Assembly (NCBI GenBank): GCA_044344495.1
Contig: JBIJCW010000059.1
Location: 1 to 11,459, forward strand
Length of the DNA: 11,459 nt
Direction of reading: 5' to 3'
DNA from: CAZDUS01 sp044344495
GTDB lineage: Bacteria > Verrucomicrobiota > Kiritimatiellia > CAIKKV01 > CAITUY01
The notes under the pieces are model-generated. The model made no database searches. It saw nothing but the letters and a program-made list of their open reading frames with translations, and was not told where the DNA came from. Within the stretch, counting starts at the first letter, position 1. The number at the start of each line of letters is the position of its first letter. The translations under genes and the position numbers were made by a program. Positions 5,674 to 11,459 of the stretch are shown piece after piece.

Positions 5674-7332
5674 ATGAGCAGCATGTTTTGTTATCAGTGT
5701 GAACAGACCGGCAAAGGAACAGGGTGTACCGAGTTTGGGGCTTGCGGGAAAGATCCCGACACGGCGGCGCTTCAGGACCTGCTGGTCCAGGTGGCGACCG
5801 GGGTGAGCCAGTATGCCCACCGGGCGCGCGCGTTCGGGGTGGTGGATCCCCAGGCGGATCGTTATGTGATGGAGGCCTTGTTCACGACGGTGACCAACGT
5901 CAACTTTGATCCGCACCGGCTGGAAGGGATCCTGCGCCAGGGGGCGGTCATCAAGGATGCGATGCACAAACAATATGAGGCGGCGTGCAAGGGGCGGGGC
6001 GTTCCGGTGGAGGTGGTGGCGGGGCCGGCGCAGTGGAAGGCGGCGTCGGATCTGGAGGGGTTGATCGAGCAGGGCGAGGAGGCTTCGATCGAGAAGCGCA
6101 CGGTTGCTCTGGGGGCGGATGTTGCGGGGACCCAGGATCTGATTCTGCTGGGGCTCAAGGGGGTGGCGGCGTATGCGGACCATGCCAAGATTCTCGGGAG
6201 CGAGGATGAGGCGGTTTACGCCTTTATCCATGAGGCGCTGGATTTCCTGACGCGACCGAATCCCTCGATGGATCAGTTGCTGGGGTACGCGCTCAAGACG
6301 GGCGAGATCAATCTCAAGGTGATGGAACTGCTCGATGCGGCGAACACGGGGACCTATGGGACGCCGGTGCCGACGCCGGTGCGGATCACGCCGGTCAAGG
6401 GCAAGGCCATCCTGGTTTCGGGGCATGACCTCAAGGACCTGGAGTTGCTGCTGAAGCAAACCGAGGGGACGGGGATCCAGGTGTACACGCATGGCGAGAT
6501 GCTCCCGGCCCACGGGTATCCCGGACTCAAGAAGTTCAAGCATCTGGCGGGGAACTACGGCGGCGCCTGGCAGGATCAGCGCAAGGAGTTTGAAGCCTTT
6601 CCCGGGTCCATCCTGATGACGACGAACTGCATCCAGAAACCCCGGGAGCACTACCAGAACCGCATTTTCACCAGCGGGCTGGTGGCATGGCCCGGCGTGG
6701 TGCATATCGGGGACGGGAACTTCAAGCCGGTGATTGAGGCCGCGTTGGCGGCGCCTGGTTTTGCGGTGACGGAACCGGAGAAGACCATTCTGGTGGGGTT
6801 TGGACACGGGACGGTGTTGGGGGTGGCGGACAAGGTGATTGAGGCGGTCAAGACGGGGGCGGTGAAGCACTTCTTCCTGATCGGCGGATGCGATGGCGCC
6901 AAGAGCGGACGAAATTACTACACCGATTTTGCCCAAGCGGTTCCGGCTGACTGTATGATCCTGACGCTGGCCTGCGGCAAGTACCGCTTCAACAAGTTGG
7001 ACTTCGGGACGATTGGCGGATTGCCGAGGTTGCTGGATATGGGTCAGTGCAATGACGCCTATTCGGCGATCAAGGTAGCCTCGGCCCTGGCGGGTGCCTT
7101 CAAGTGCGGGGTCAACGACCTGCCGTTGTCGCTGGTGTTGTCGTGGTACGAGCAGAAGGCGGTCTGCATCCTGCTGACGTTGCTCCACCTCGGCATCCGG
7201 AATATCCGGCTTGGACCGAGCCTGCCTGCGTTTGTGACTCCGGCGGTGTTGAATGTGCTGGTGGACAAGTTCGCGATCAAGCCGGTTACGACGGTGGAGG
7301 CCGACCTGAAGGCGGCGTTAGCGGGGAACTGA
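5674..7332 (+). CDS. hcp: Hydroxylamine reductase / hybrid cluster protein
   Basis: 552 residues, the normal length for Hcp. ATG 5674 follows a GGGAAG ribosome-binding site (5663-5668). The N-terminal CYQCEQTGKGTGC...C has C-x2-C-x8-C-x5-C spacing (Cys 6, 9, 18, 24), as in Hcp of anaerobes, which binds a cubane cluster. All expected ligands of the hybrid 4Fe-2O-2S cluster are present: His251, Glu275, Cys319, Cys406 (probably persulfidated), Cys434, Cys459, Glu493 and Lys495 in WYEQKA. Hcp is cytoplasmic; it reduces hydroxylamine to ammonia in vitro and has high-affinity NO reductase activity, with S-nitrosylation roles in some bacteria. It is followed by a terminator and a ferredoxin-domain gene, its usual partner and probable electron donor. 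The FNR-like box upstream suggests induction under anaerobic nitrosative stress. The protein appears intact. Confidence 0.97.
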   Translation: MSSMFCYQCEQTGKGTGCTEFGACGKDPDTAALQDLLVQVATGVSQYAHRARAFGVVDPQADRYVMEALFTTVTNVNFDPHRLEGILRQGAVIKDAMHKQYEAACKGRGVPVEVVAGPAQWKAASDLEGLIEQGEEASIEKRTVALGADVAGTQDLILLGLKGVAAYADHAKILGSEDEAVYAFIHEALDFLTRPNPSMDQLLGYALKTGEINLKVMELLDAANTGTYGTPVPTPVRITPVKGKAILVSGHDLKDLELLLKQTEGTGIQVYTHGEMLPAHGYPGLKKFKHLAGNYGGAWQDQRKEFEAFPGSILMTTNCIQKPREHYQNRIFTSGLVAWPGVVHIGDGNFKPVIEAALAAPGFAVTEPEKTILVGFGHGTVLGVADKVIEAVKTGAVKHFFLIGGCDGAKSGRNYYTDFAQAVPADCMILTLACGKYRFNKLDFGTIGGLPRLLDMGQCNDAYSAIKVASALAGAFKCGVNDLPLSLVLSWYEQKAVCILLTLLHLGIRNIRLGPSLPAFVTPAVLNVLVDKFAIKPVTTVEADLKAALAGN

Positions 7333-7356
7333 GAGGGGGAAGGGTTGATGATGGCG

Positions 7357-7384
7357 GGGGCGGGGTAACCCGCCCCGGTTTTAT
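7357..7384 (+). terminator. Intrinsic terminator after hcp
   Basis: GGGGCGGG (7357-7364), loop GTAA, CCCGCCCC (7369-7376), then GGTTTTATT. This is a perfect 8-bp GC stem followed by a short U-run, 24 nt after the hcp stop. It separates hcp from the next gene, which has its own operator. Confidence 0.8.
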
Positions 7385-7394
7385 TCATTCTTTC

Positions 7395-7408
7395 TTGATA
7401 TGGATCAA
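7395..7408. promoter_or_regulatory. Perfect FNR/HcpR-type operator upstream of the ferredoxin gene
   Basis: TTGATATGGATCAA matches TTGAT-N4-ATCAA exactly and extends to CTTGAT...ATCAAG. Its centre (7401.5) is about 41.5 bases before the start predicted from TATTGT (7431-7436), the same class II geometry as at hcp. Confidence 0.82.
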
Positions 7409-7430
7409 GGACGAATGGGACGGTCTGGGG

Positions 7431-7436
7431 TATTGT
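7431..7436 (+). promoter_or_regulatory. Putative -10 box of the ferredoxin-gene promoter
   Basis: TATTGT lies 22 nt after the FNR-type palindrome (21 nt in the hcp case), predicting a transcription start near 7443 and a short leader of about 20 nt carrying the GGGGAGAAA ribosome-binding site. Confidence 0.5.
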
Positions 7437-7463
7437 AGTGGCAATTCAAGGGGAGAAAGCATC

Positions 7464-8309
7464 ATGAAACGGAAAATCATCAAGATCGACGACGCGAAGT
7501 GTACCGGGTGTGGATTGTGCATCCCGAATTGTCCGGAAGGTGCGATCCAGATCATTGACGGCAAGGCGCGACTGGTCAGTGACCTGATGTGTGATGGGTT
7601 GGGCGCCTGTCTGGGTCATTGTCCGGAAGGGGCGATTACCATCGAGGAGCGTGAGGCGGAGGCCTATGATGAGGCCAAGGTGATGGCCAATATCGTCAAG
7701 GCGGGGCCGAACACGATCCGGGCGCACCTGGAGCATCTGCGGGATCACCAGCAGATGGAGTATCTGGCGGTGGCGGTTGGGTATCTGAAGGCGAACGGGA
7801 TTGCCAATCCGCTGGTTGAGGCGGGGCACGGTTCCGGTGCTGCTCATTCCGGTTGCCCGGGCAGCCGGGCGATGTCGCTGAAGAGCAAACCCCAGACGGA
7901 GGCGGGGGAGGCGGTCGGGACGAGGCCGTCGCAATTGACGCACTGGCCGATCCAGTTGCATCTGCTGGGACCGCAGGCGCCGCATTACCAGGGGAGTGAT
8001 CTGCTGCTGGCGGCGGACTGCACGGCGTTTGCGCTGGGCGATTTCCATAAGGATTATTTGAAGGGCAAGACGCTGGCGATTGCCTGTCCCAAGTTGGACG
8101 TGGAGCAGGAAGTCTATGTGGAGAAGATCCAGGCGTTGATCGATGTGGCGAAGATCAACACGTTGACGGTGATGATCATGCAGGTGCCGTGTTGCGGGGG
8201 GTTGCTGAGGCTGGCGCAGAAGGCCGCGGCGCAGGCGACGCGGAAGGTGCCGATCAAGTGTGTGGTGGTGGGACTGAATGGGGAAATTCTTAAGGAGGAT
8301 TGGGTATAG
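7464..8309 (+). CDS. 4Fe-4S ferredoxin-domain protein associated with Hcp (FrdX type)
   Basis: 281 residues from ATG 7464, preceded by GGGGAGAAAG. The N-terminal 65 residues form a ferredoxin fold. The first motif, CTGCGLCIPNCPEG (Cys 13, 16, 19/20, 23 region), is complete. The second, CDGLGACLGHCPEG, lacks the usual second Cys (a Leu sits there), so its cluster may have a different ligand or three irons. The remaining 200 residues are a cysteine-containing domain with DCTAFA, IACPKLD and PCCGGLL, which may bind metal or a further cluster. This architecture is the FrdX-type partner found beside hcp in HcpR regulons, probably an electron carrier to Hcp. A Gly/Ser/His-rich linker (about residues 118-160) joins the parts. 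The cupin gene follows after 90 nt with no terminator seen. Confidence 0.88.
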   Translation: MKRKIIKIDDAKCTGCGLCIPNCPEGAIQIIDGKARLVSDLMCDGLGACLGHCPEGAITIEEREAEAYDEAKVMANIVKAGPNTIRAHLEHLRDHQQMEYLAVAVGYLKANGIANPLVEAGHGSGAAHSGCPGSRAMSLKSKPQTEAGEAVGTRPSQLTHWPIQLHLLGPQAPHYQGSDLLLAADCTAFALGDFHKDYLKGKTLAIACPKLDVEQEVYVEKIQALIDVAKINTLTVMIMQVPCCGGLLRLAQKAAAQATRKVPIKCVVVGLNGEILKEDWV

Positions 8310-8399
8310 GAAAGGGAGGAATCCAGAATCCAGAATGGGGAGAACGCAAGCGGGTGTGAGCAATAGACTACAGGCTACGGACGAGAACCAAGAAAAGAG

Positions 8400-8732
8400 A
8401 TGAATATGAGCAATCTTGATGAATACAAGGGGACGGTGATTGAGTTGGCGGGTGGTGTGGACGTGGCGGCGGGATCGGTTGTGAGCAAGACGATTCTGGA
8501 CAAGAAGACCGGGACGTTGACGCTGTTTGCGTTCGACAAGGGGCAGGGGTTAAGCGAGCACACGTCGCCTTACGATGCCACGGTGCAGATTGTGGAGGGG
8601 GAGGCGGAGTTGGTGGTGGGCGGGAAGCCCAACCGGGTCAAGGCGGGACAGTTATTCATCATGCCGGCCAATGTGCCGCATTCGGTGCGGGCGGTGGAAC
8701 GGTTTAAGATGTTGTTGATCATGATCCGGTGA
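8400..8732 (+). CDS. Small cupin-domain protein
   Basis: 110 residues, a single beta-barrel cupin. ATG 8400 (or ATG 8406, two codons later) follows an AAGAAAAGAG ribosome-binding region. Cupin motif 1 is the GLSEHTSPYDATVQIVEGE segment (about residues 44-62), with only one His where classical members have H-x-H and a downstream Glu. Motif 2 is GQLFIMPANVPHSVRA, with the conserved Pro and His. Metal binding may therefore be weak or use other ligands. Small cupins of this kind recur beside hcp and related redox genes, and a role as a sensor or small-molecule binder in the same stress response is plausible but unproven. It may share the ferredoxin gene's promoter, since no operator or terminator is seen in the 90-nt gap. 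Confidence 0.85.
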   Translation: MNMSNLDEYKGTVIELAGGVDVAAGSVVSKTILDKKTGTLTLFAFDKGQGLSEHTSPYDATVQIVEGEAELVVGGKPNRVKAGQLFIMPANVPHSVRAVERFKMLLIMIR

Positions 8733-8768
8733 TCGGGCAGGTCCACCGCGAACGTTCAACGTTTGCCT

Positions 8769-8789
8769 CCACCGGGACAAGCCCGGTGG
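8769..8789 (+). terminator. Hairpin after the cupin gene, possible terminator
   Basis: CCACCGGG (8769-8776) and CCCGGTGG (8782-8789) form a perfect 8-bp stem with a 5-nt loop, 36 nt after the cupin stop. No U-tract follows (GCGGCTGAGG), so if it ends transcription it would be weak or Rho-assisted. Confidence 0.45.
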
Positions 8790-8867
8790 GCGGCTGAGGT
8801 CATGTCGCCACATCGCTGTTGTTGACGAAACAGTGGGGGCGTGGTTGGATGGCCCTTCTTTGAATCC

Positions 8868-9677
8868 ATGAAAACCACTGTCATTGTTATTTTGGCGCTC
8901 CTCGTCGGTCTTGTGCTGGGGAGTTGGAGTGTGAAGGAAGATCTCCGCCGGACGGAGCGGGAGGTGGCTTCGCTCCGGAAGGAACTGAGTCGGCGTTCCG
9001 GATCGCCGCAAGGTCGTTTGTCGGGCATCACATCCATGCTCAAGATACAGGAAGACGGAGCCGGGTCTGGGCGGGTGAAGCAACGCGGTAGAAGTGTCGG
9101 CGTCGCGGGAGCTCCGCCCTCCAGAACCGATACCGGCGTCGCGGGAGCTCCGCCCTCCAGAACCAATGATGGCGTTGTGGGAGTTTCACCTTCCAACACG
9201 GTGAAGTTGGGTGGCGAACCATGGCAGGGGAGGCGGCAAGGCGACTTGCGCAAGCAGGTGGAGACGGCGGCGGCGGTCTGGAAGGCGCGGTCGGATTTAG
9301 CCCGGTCGGGGTTTCTATCCACGGTGGCCGAAACCGACGCATTGGCGGCACAGTTTGATGTGTCGATGGCAGCCATGAACCTGAGGATGAGCAACAGTGT
9401 CCGCACCTGGGCGGAATCTGTCGGGCAGCGGCGGGAAGTTTCCTCCGAGGACGGCATACGGATCATGAGTGAACTCAGTTCCACCTTGGTGCAGGCGTAC
9501 AACGACCTCGACCGCACGATGCCGGCGGGTTGGCGGGCGAAAGCCGGGCCGGAGTTTGAGGTGGTTAACTTCATCAATCCCGAGGTGGTCATGCCCCTGA
9601 CGGATGTTGAGGATGTGCTCAGGAAATCCAATGATACCATCAACACCAAAGACGCTGGTGACGCTGGCGCGCCATGA
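8868..9677 (+). CDS. Membrane-anchored coiled-coil hypothetical protein, operon with ABC transporter
   Basis: 269 residues from ATG 8868, where a signal-anchor follows directly (TTVIVILALLVGLVLGSW); an in-frame GTG at 8841 would add nine residues before it and is less likely. After the membrane segment comes a charged heptad-like stretch (VKEDLRRTEREVASLRKELSRR) typical of a short coiled coil. A low-complexity region (about residues 78-113) contains a 12-residue tandem repeat GVAGAPPSRTDT. The C-terminal half is helical, with Trp/Arg/Glu-rich segments and no motif I can name. The bulk should lie in the periplasm. Its end overlaps the permease gene by 47 nt, so the three genes are one operon and it may be an accessory subunit of that transporter. 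Confidence 0.75.
   Translation: MKTTVIVILALLVGLVLGSWSVKEDLRRTEREVASLRKELSRRSGSPQGRLSGITSMLKIQEDGAGSGRVKQRGRSVGVAGAPPSRTDTGVAGAPPSRTNDGVVGVSPSNTVKLGGEPWQGRRQGDLRKQVETAAAVWKARSDLARSGFLSTVAETDALAAQFDVSMAAMNLRMSNSVRTWAESVGQRREVSSEDGIRIMSELSSTLVQAYNDLDRTMPAGWRAKAGPEFEVVNFINPEVVMPLTDVEDVLRKSNDTINTKDAGDAGAP
9099..9206 (+). repeat. In-frame 36-bp tandem repeat, three copies
   Basis: Copies at 9099-9134, 9135-9170 and 9171-9206. The first two are identical over the first 30 bases, differing only in the last six; the third is diverged. Each encodes a GVAGAPPSRT-like 12-residue unit, making a flexible proline-rich linker. Confidence 0.8.
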
Positions 9678-10539
9678 ACTGGCGGACTCGGTTCGCAGTC
9701 GCCGGGTGATTGTGCTCAGTCTGTTGTATGTGGCGGGGTCCATGGCGGCCACGATGTTGTTTGTGGCGATCCTGCAAAAGGTTGAGCGGCAGGTGGCCCA
9801 GAGTCTCGGTGTCAGCGCGGCCGCCGGGGCGGGGAACGTCACCGCGACGCTATGGAAGTCCGATGGGTTCCGAAGTGTGCTGATCAATCTGGCCGGCAGT
9901 GACAGTCTGGCCCGCACCCTGCTCGATGTGCCGCCGCTGGCGTTGTTCTATGGATGGTTGTCGTTCACGTTCACCCCGGCGCTGGTCATGCTGACTTCGT
10001 CGGCGCGGATTGCCGAGGAAGTGTGGAGTGGTTCGGCGCGGTTTGTCCTGTTTCGCGCGTCCCGTTTGCATTGGTGTCTTGGCAAGTTCATCGGGCAGGC
10101 GGTCCAGATACTTGGAGCGCTGTTACTGAGTGCGGCCGGGGCGTGGTTGGTGGGATTGATCCGGATGAAGTCCTTCGAGCCTGCCGGGACGGCTGGGGCG
10201 ATGCTGGGTTATGCGTTGTTGGCGTGGGTGTATTCGCTGACTTTCCTTGGGTTGGCCCTGGCGGTATCGCAGTGGTGTTCGGCGCCGAACCTGGCGTTGG
10301 CGTTCGGGTTCCTGGCCATGATCGTGCTTGCGGTAGTGGCGGGAGTGTCCAACCACTTTGCCGGGGAAGGGTGGCGGCGGGTGTTGGATCTGGGTTACGT
10401 GCTGACGCCTGACGGGCATAGCAAGGCCTTGTGGTGGCGGGATGCGGCCCACCTTCTTCCTGCCTGTGTCTTCCTGGGTTCGCTGGCGTTTGTCTACTTT
10501 GCGGCCGGGTATGCGCGATTTGCGAGGAGGGACCTTTGA
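9631..10539 (+). CDS. ABC-2-type permease (NosY-like)
   Basis: 302 residues. The start at ATG 9631 is chosen because AGGAAA (9621-9626) lies just upstream; earlier in-frame ATGs at 9604 and 9613 lie deeper in the previous gene. The N-terminal LVTLARHELADSVRSRRVIVL is the amphipathic lead-in common to ABC-2/NosY permeases, followed by about six hydrophobic helices (near residues 26-46, 103-120, 150-170, 186-210, 220-240 and 278-296). SARIAEEVWSGSARFVLFRASRLHWCLGKF matches the conserved cytoplasmic loop of the family, which couples to the ATPase. A large soluble loop (residues about 50-100) precedes the second helix. The substrate is unknown. The stop overlaps the ATPase start by 4 nt (TTGA), confirming co-translation. 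Confidence 0.88.
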   Translation: MIPSTPKTLVTLARHELADSVRSRRVIVLSLLYVAGSMAATMLFVAILQKVERQVAQSLGVSAAAGAGNVTATLWKSDGFRSVLINLAGSDSLARTLLDVPPLALFYGWLSFTFTPALVMLTSSARIAEEVWSGSARFVLFRASRLHWCLGKFIGQAVQILGALLLSAAGAWLVGLIRMKSFEPAGTAGAMLGYALLAWVYSLTFLGLALAVSQWCSAPNLALAFGFLAMIVLAVVAGVSNHFAGEGWRRVLDLGYVLTPDGHSKALWWRDAAHLLPACVFLGSLAFVYFAAGYARFARRDL

Positions 10540-11369
10540 GTGCGGCCCTCACGTTGTGTGGTGTGGTCAAGGAGTACGGACGGCGCCGCGCTTTGGATGG
10601 ATTGGATCTTGAGGTGCCCCGGGGGGCGGTTTTCGGGCTGGTCGGCAGTAATGGGGCAGGCAAGACCACGGCGATGGCGGTCAGTGTGGGGTTACTCCGG
10701 GCGGCCGCCGGTTCCTGTGATCTGCTCGGGATGGGGCCGTTTCGCGCCGAAACCCACGCCGGAAAGGTGTCGCTGTTGCCGCAGGATTCGCGTTTTCCGC
10801 CACATGCCCGGGTTGTCGACCTGCTGGATTACTATAGTCGGTTGCAGGGGATTCCCGATGACCGGAGGGCGGCGGGCATTGAGGAGCTGTTGGCCTGGGT
10901 TCATCTGGCGGATCGGGCGCGTTCGCCGGTGCGGACGTTATCCCACGGCATGAACCGGAGGTTGGCCATTGCCCAGGCTTTCCTGGGTGAGCCGGAGTTG
11001 ATCCTGCTGGATGAACCGTTGAACGGGCTCGACCCGCGTGAAGCCGCGCGCATTCGCGACCTGATCCGGGAACGGCGCGGACGCCAGACGATTGTCATCA
11101 GTTCGCATAACCTGGGCGACATTGAGATTTTGTGTGACCAGGTGGCGTTCATTGAGCGCGGACGGCTGGTGCGGCAGGATACGCTGGAACGGATTGTCCA
11201 TCGCAGTCACCGGCTGACATACGTTCTGGCGGGCGCGGTGCCGGTGGAACTTTTGCGGCGGGAAGTGCCCGGGGTCGAGTGGCAGGTGTCGGGAGGCGGG
11301 CGGGAACTGGCGGCGTCCTACACGGAGCCCTGGACGGCGCAAAGTCTTATTGAGACTTGCATAATATAG
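10536..11369 (+). CDS. ABC transporter ATPase (NosF-like), probably truncated at the C-terminus
   Basis: 277 residues from TTG 10536, with GAGGAGGGA (10523-10531) upstream; this is the only start that fits the ribosome-binding site. Walker A is GSNGAGKTT (residues 37-45, Lys43), the Q-loop is LLPQDSRFPP, the signature is LSHGMNRR (LSHGM in place of LSGGQ), Walker B is LILLDEP (Asp159, Glu160) and the switch His191 is in ISSHNL. The core is intact and should hydrolyse ATP for the adjacent permease. The family is usually near 300 residues; here the tail ends TAQSLIETCII, with an abrupt AT-rich shift near 11345. The last 25-30 residues are probably replaced by sequence from an inserted element. 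Loss of this tail may or may not abolish function. Confidence 0.88.
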   Translation: MSAALTLCGVVKEYGRRRALDGLDLEVPRGAVFGLVGSNGAGKTTAMAVSVGLLRAAAGSCDLLGMGPFRAETHAGKVSLLPQDSRFPPHARVVDLLDYYSRLQGIPDDRRAAGIEELLAWVHLADRARSPVRTLSHGMNRRLAIAQAFLGEPELILLDEPLNGLDPREAARIRDLIRERRGRQTIVISSHNLGDIEILCDQVAFIERGRLVRQDTLERIVHRSHRLTYVLAGAVPVELLRREVPGVEWQVSGGGRELAASYTEPWTAQSLIETCII

Positions 11370-11459
11370 TTAGACACATTCCTCTGTTATTGGTAGTCTT
11401 TTGGGCATGGGAAATCCAAAAGGCATCAAACGAGATACACACGCTTTCCGCGCACTGGA
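11361..11459 (+). mobile_element. Left end of a second insertion sequence (IS630-like), partial
   Basis: The sequence becomes AT-rich right at the truncated ATPase end, with the string TATAGTTAGACACATTCC, followed by a transposase-like start at 11407. Duplication of TA at the insertion point, as IS630 elements make, is compatible with the TA-rich junction (ATAATATAG) but cannot be shown without the other end. The boundary could lie anywhere from about 11348 to 11370. Confidence 0.4.
11407..11459 (+). CDS. N-terminus of an IS630-type transposase (helix-turn-helix part), 3'-partial
   Basis: An ATG at 11407 opens a frame that runs to the end of the window: MGNPKGIKRDTHAFRAL. MGNP-x-G-x-x-R-D-x-x-A-x-x-x-L resembles the start of the winged-helix/IS630-type transposases, in which the region ahead is a helix-turn-helix. 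Only 17 codons are visible, so this rests on the remembered pattern. Its position just after the broken ATPase supports an insertion element. Confidence 0.45.
   Translation, partial: MGNPKGIKRDTHAFRAL

Noticed and set aside
5512..7188. A 558-codon open frame on the minus strand, antisense to hcp
   Set aside because: It covers hcp exactly out of register and is rich in Arg, His, Pro, Gln and Leu, the usual signature of the complement of a GC-rich gene; it also has no ribosome-binding site or domain.
10431..10535. An upstream start for the ABC ATPase within the permease gene
   Set aside because: The extra N-terminal residues are out-of-frame permease sequence, and the TTG at 10536 has the good ribosome-binding site and the family's normal N-terminus.
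11339..11360. A small hairpin AAGTCT/AGACTT at the end of the ATPase gene as a terminator
   Set aside because: Six-base AT-rich stem with no U-tract, and located at the likely insertion junction; it may belong to the IS end.
1..11459. CRISPR arrays, tRNA or rRNA genes
   Set aside because: No regularly spaced repeat array and no tRNA cloverleaf or rRNA-like sequence were seen on reading through the window; no covariance search could be run.

Overview
The window is a GC-rich, G-biased stretch of bacterial chromosome, open at both ends. The Hcp is of the anaerobe type, and the hcp–ferredoxin pair carries FNR-like boxes, so an anaerobic or facultatively anaerobic bacterium is likely. The fucokinase/Fkp-type gene and general composition would suit a PVC-group lineage such as Kiritimatiellota, but that assignment is inference only; no rRNA or phylogenetic marker is present.

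Region 1 (2-1489): the 3' part of a GHMP-type fucokinase (Fkp-like), with its 5' end outside the window. Region 2 (about 1490-3720): a run of short, lower-GC genes, all on the + strand, separated by structured palindromes that look like integron attC recombination sites: 1810-1913, 2990-3060, a decayed-looking one at 3336-3391, and a possible half-site at 2332-2379. No integron integrase is visible, so this is best read as a cassette array lacking an integrase (CALIN-like). Its genes are two small exported proteins, a BrnT-like toxin with a CopG/RHH-type antitoxin, and two small membrane proteins.

Region 3 (3722-5553): a non-coding stretch with a 22-bp-arm hairpin, then a complete IS1634/IS4-like insertion sequence (3892-5553) with perfect 13-bp terminal inverted repeats and a full-length transposase on the minus strand. 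It ends only 27 bases before the regulatory box of the next operon. Region 4 (5581-8732): hydroxylamine reductase/hybrid cluster protein (hcp), a ferredoxin-domain protein of the FrdX type, and a small cupin. Both hcp and the ferredoxin gene have a 14-bp FNR-type palindrome, each about 41 bases upstream of the expected transcription start (class II geometry). A terminator separates the two genes, so they look like two coordinately controlled units that respond to low oxygen or nitrosative stress.

Region 5 (8868-11369): three overlapping genes for an anchored coiled-coil protein, an ABC-2-type permease (NosY-like) and its ATPase (NosF-like). The ATPase appears cut short near its C-terminus, and 38 bases after its stop a new ORF resembling the N-terminus of an IS630-type transposase runs off the window. 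A second insertion therefore probably broke the transporter operon.
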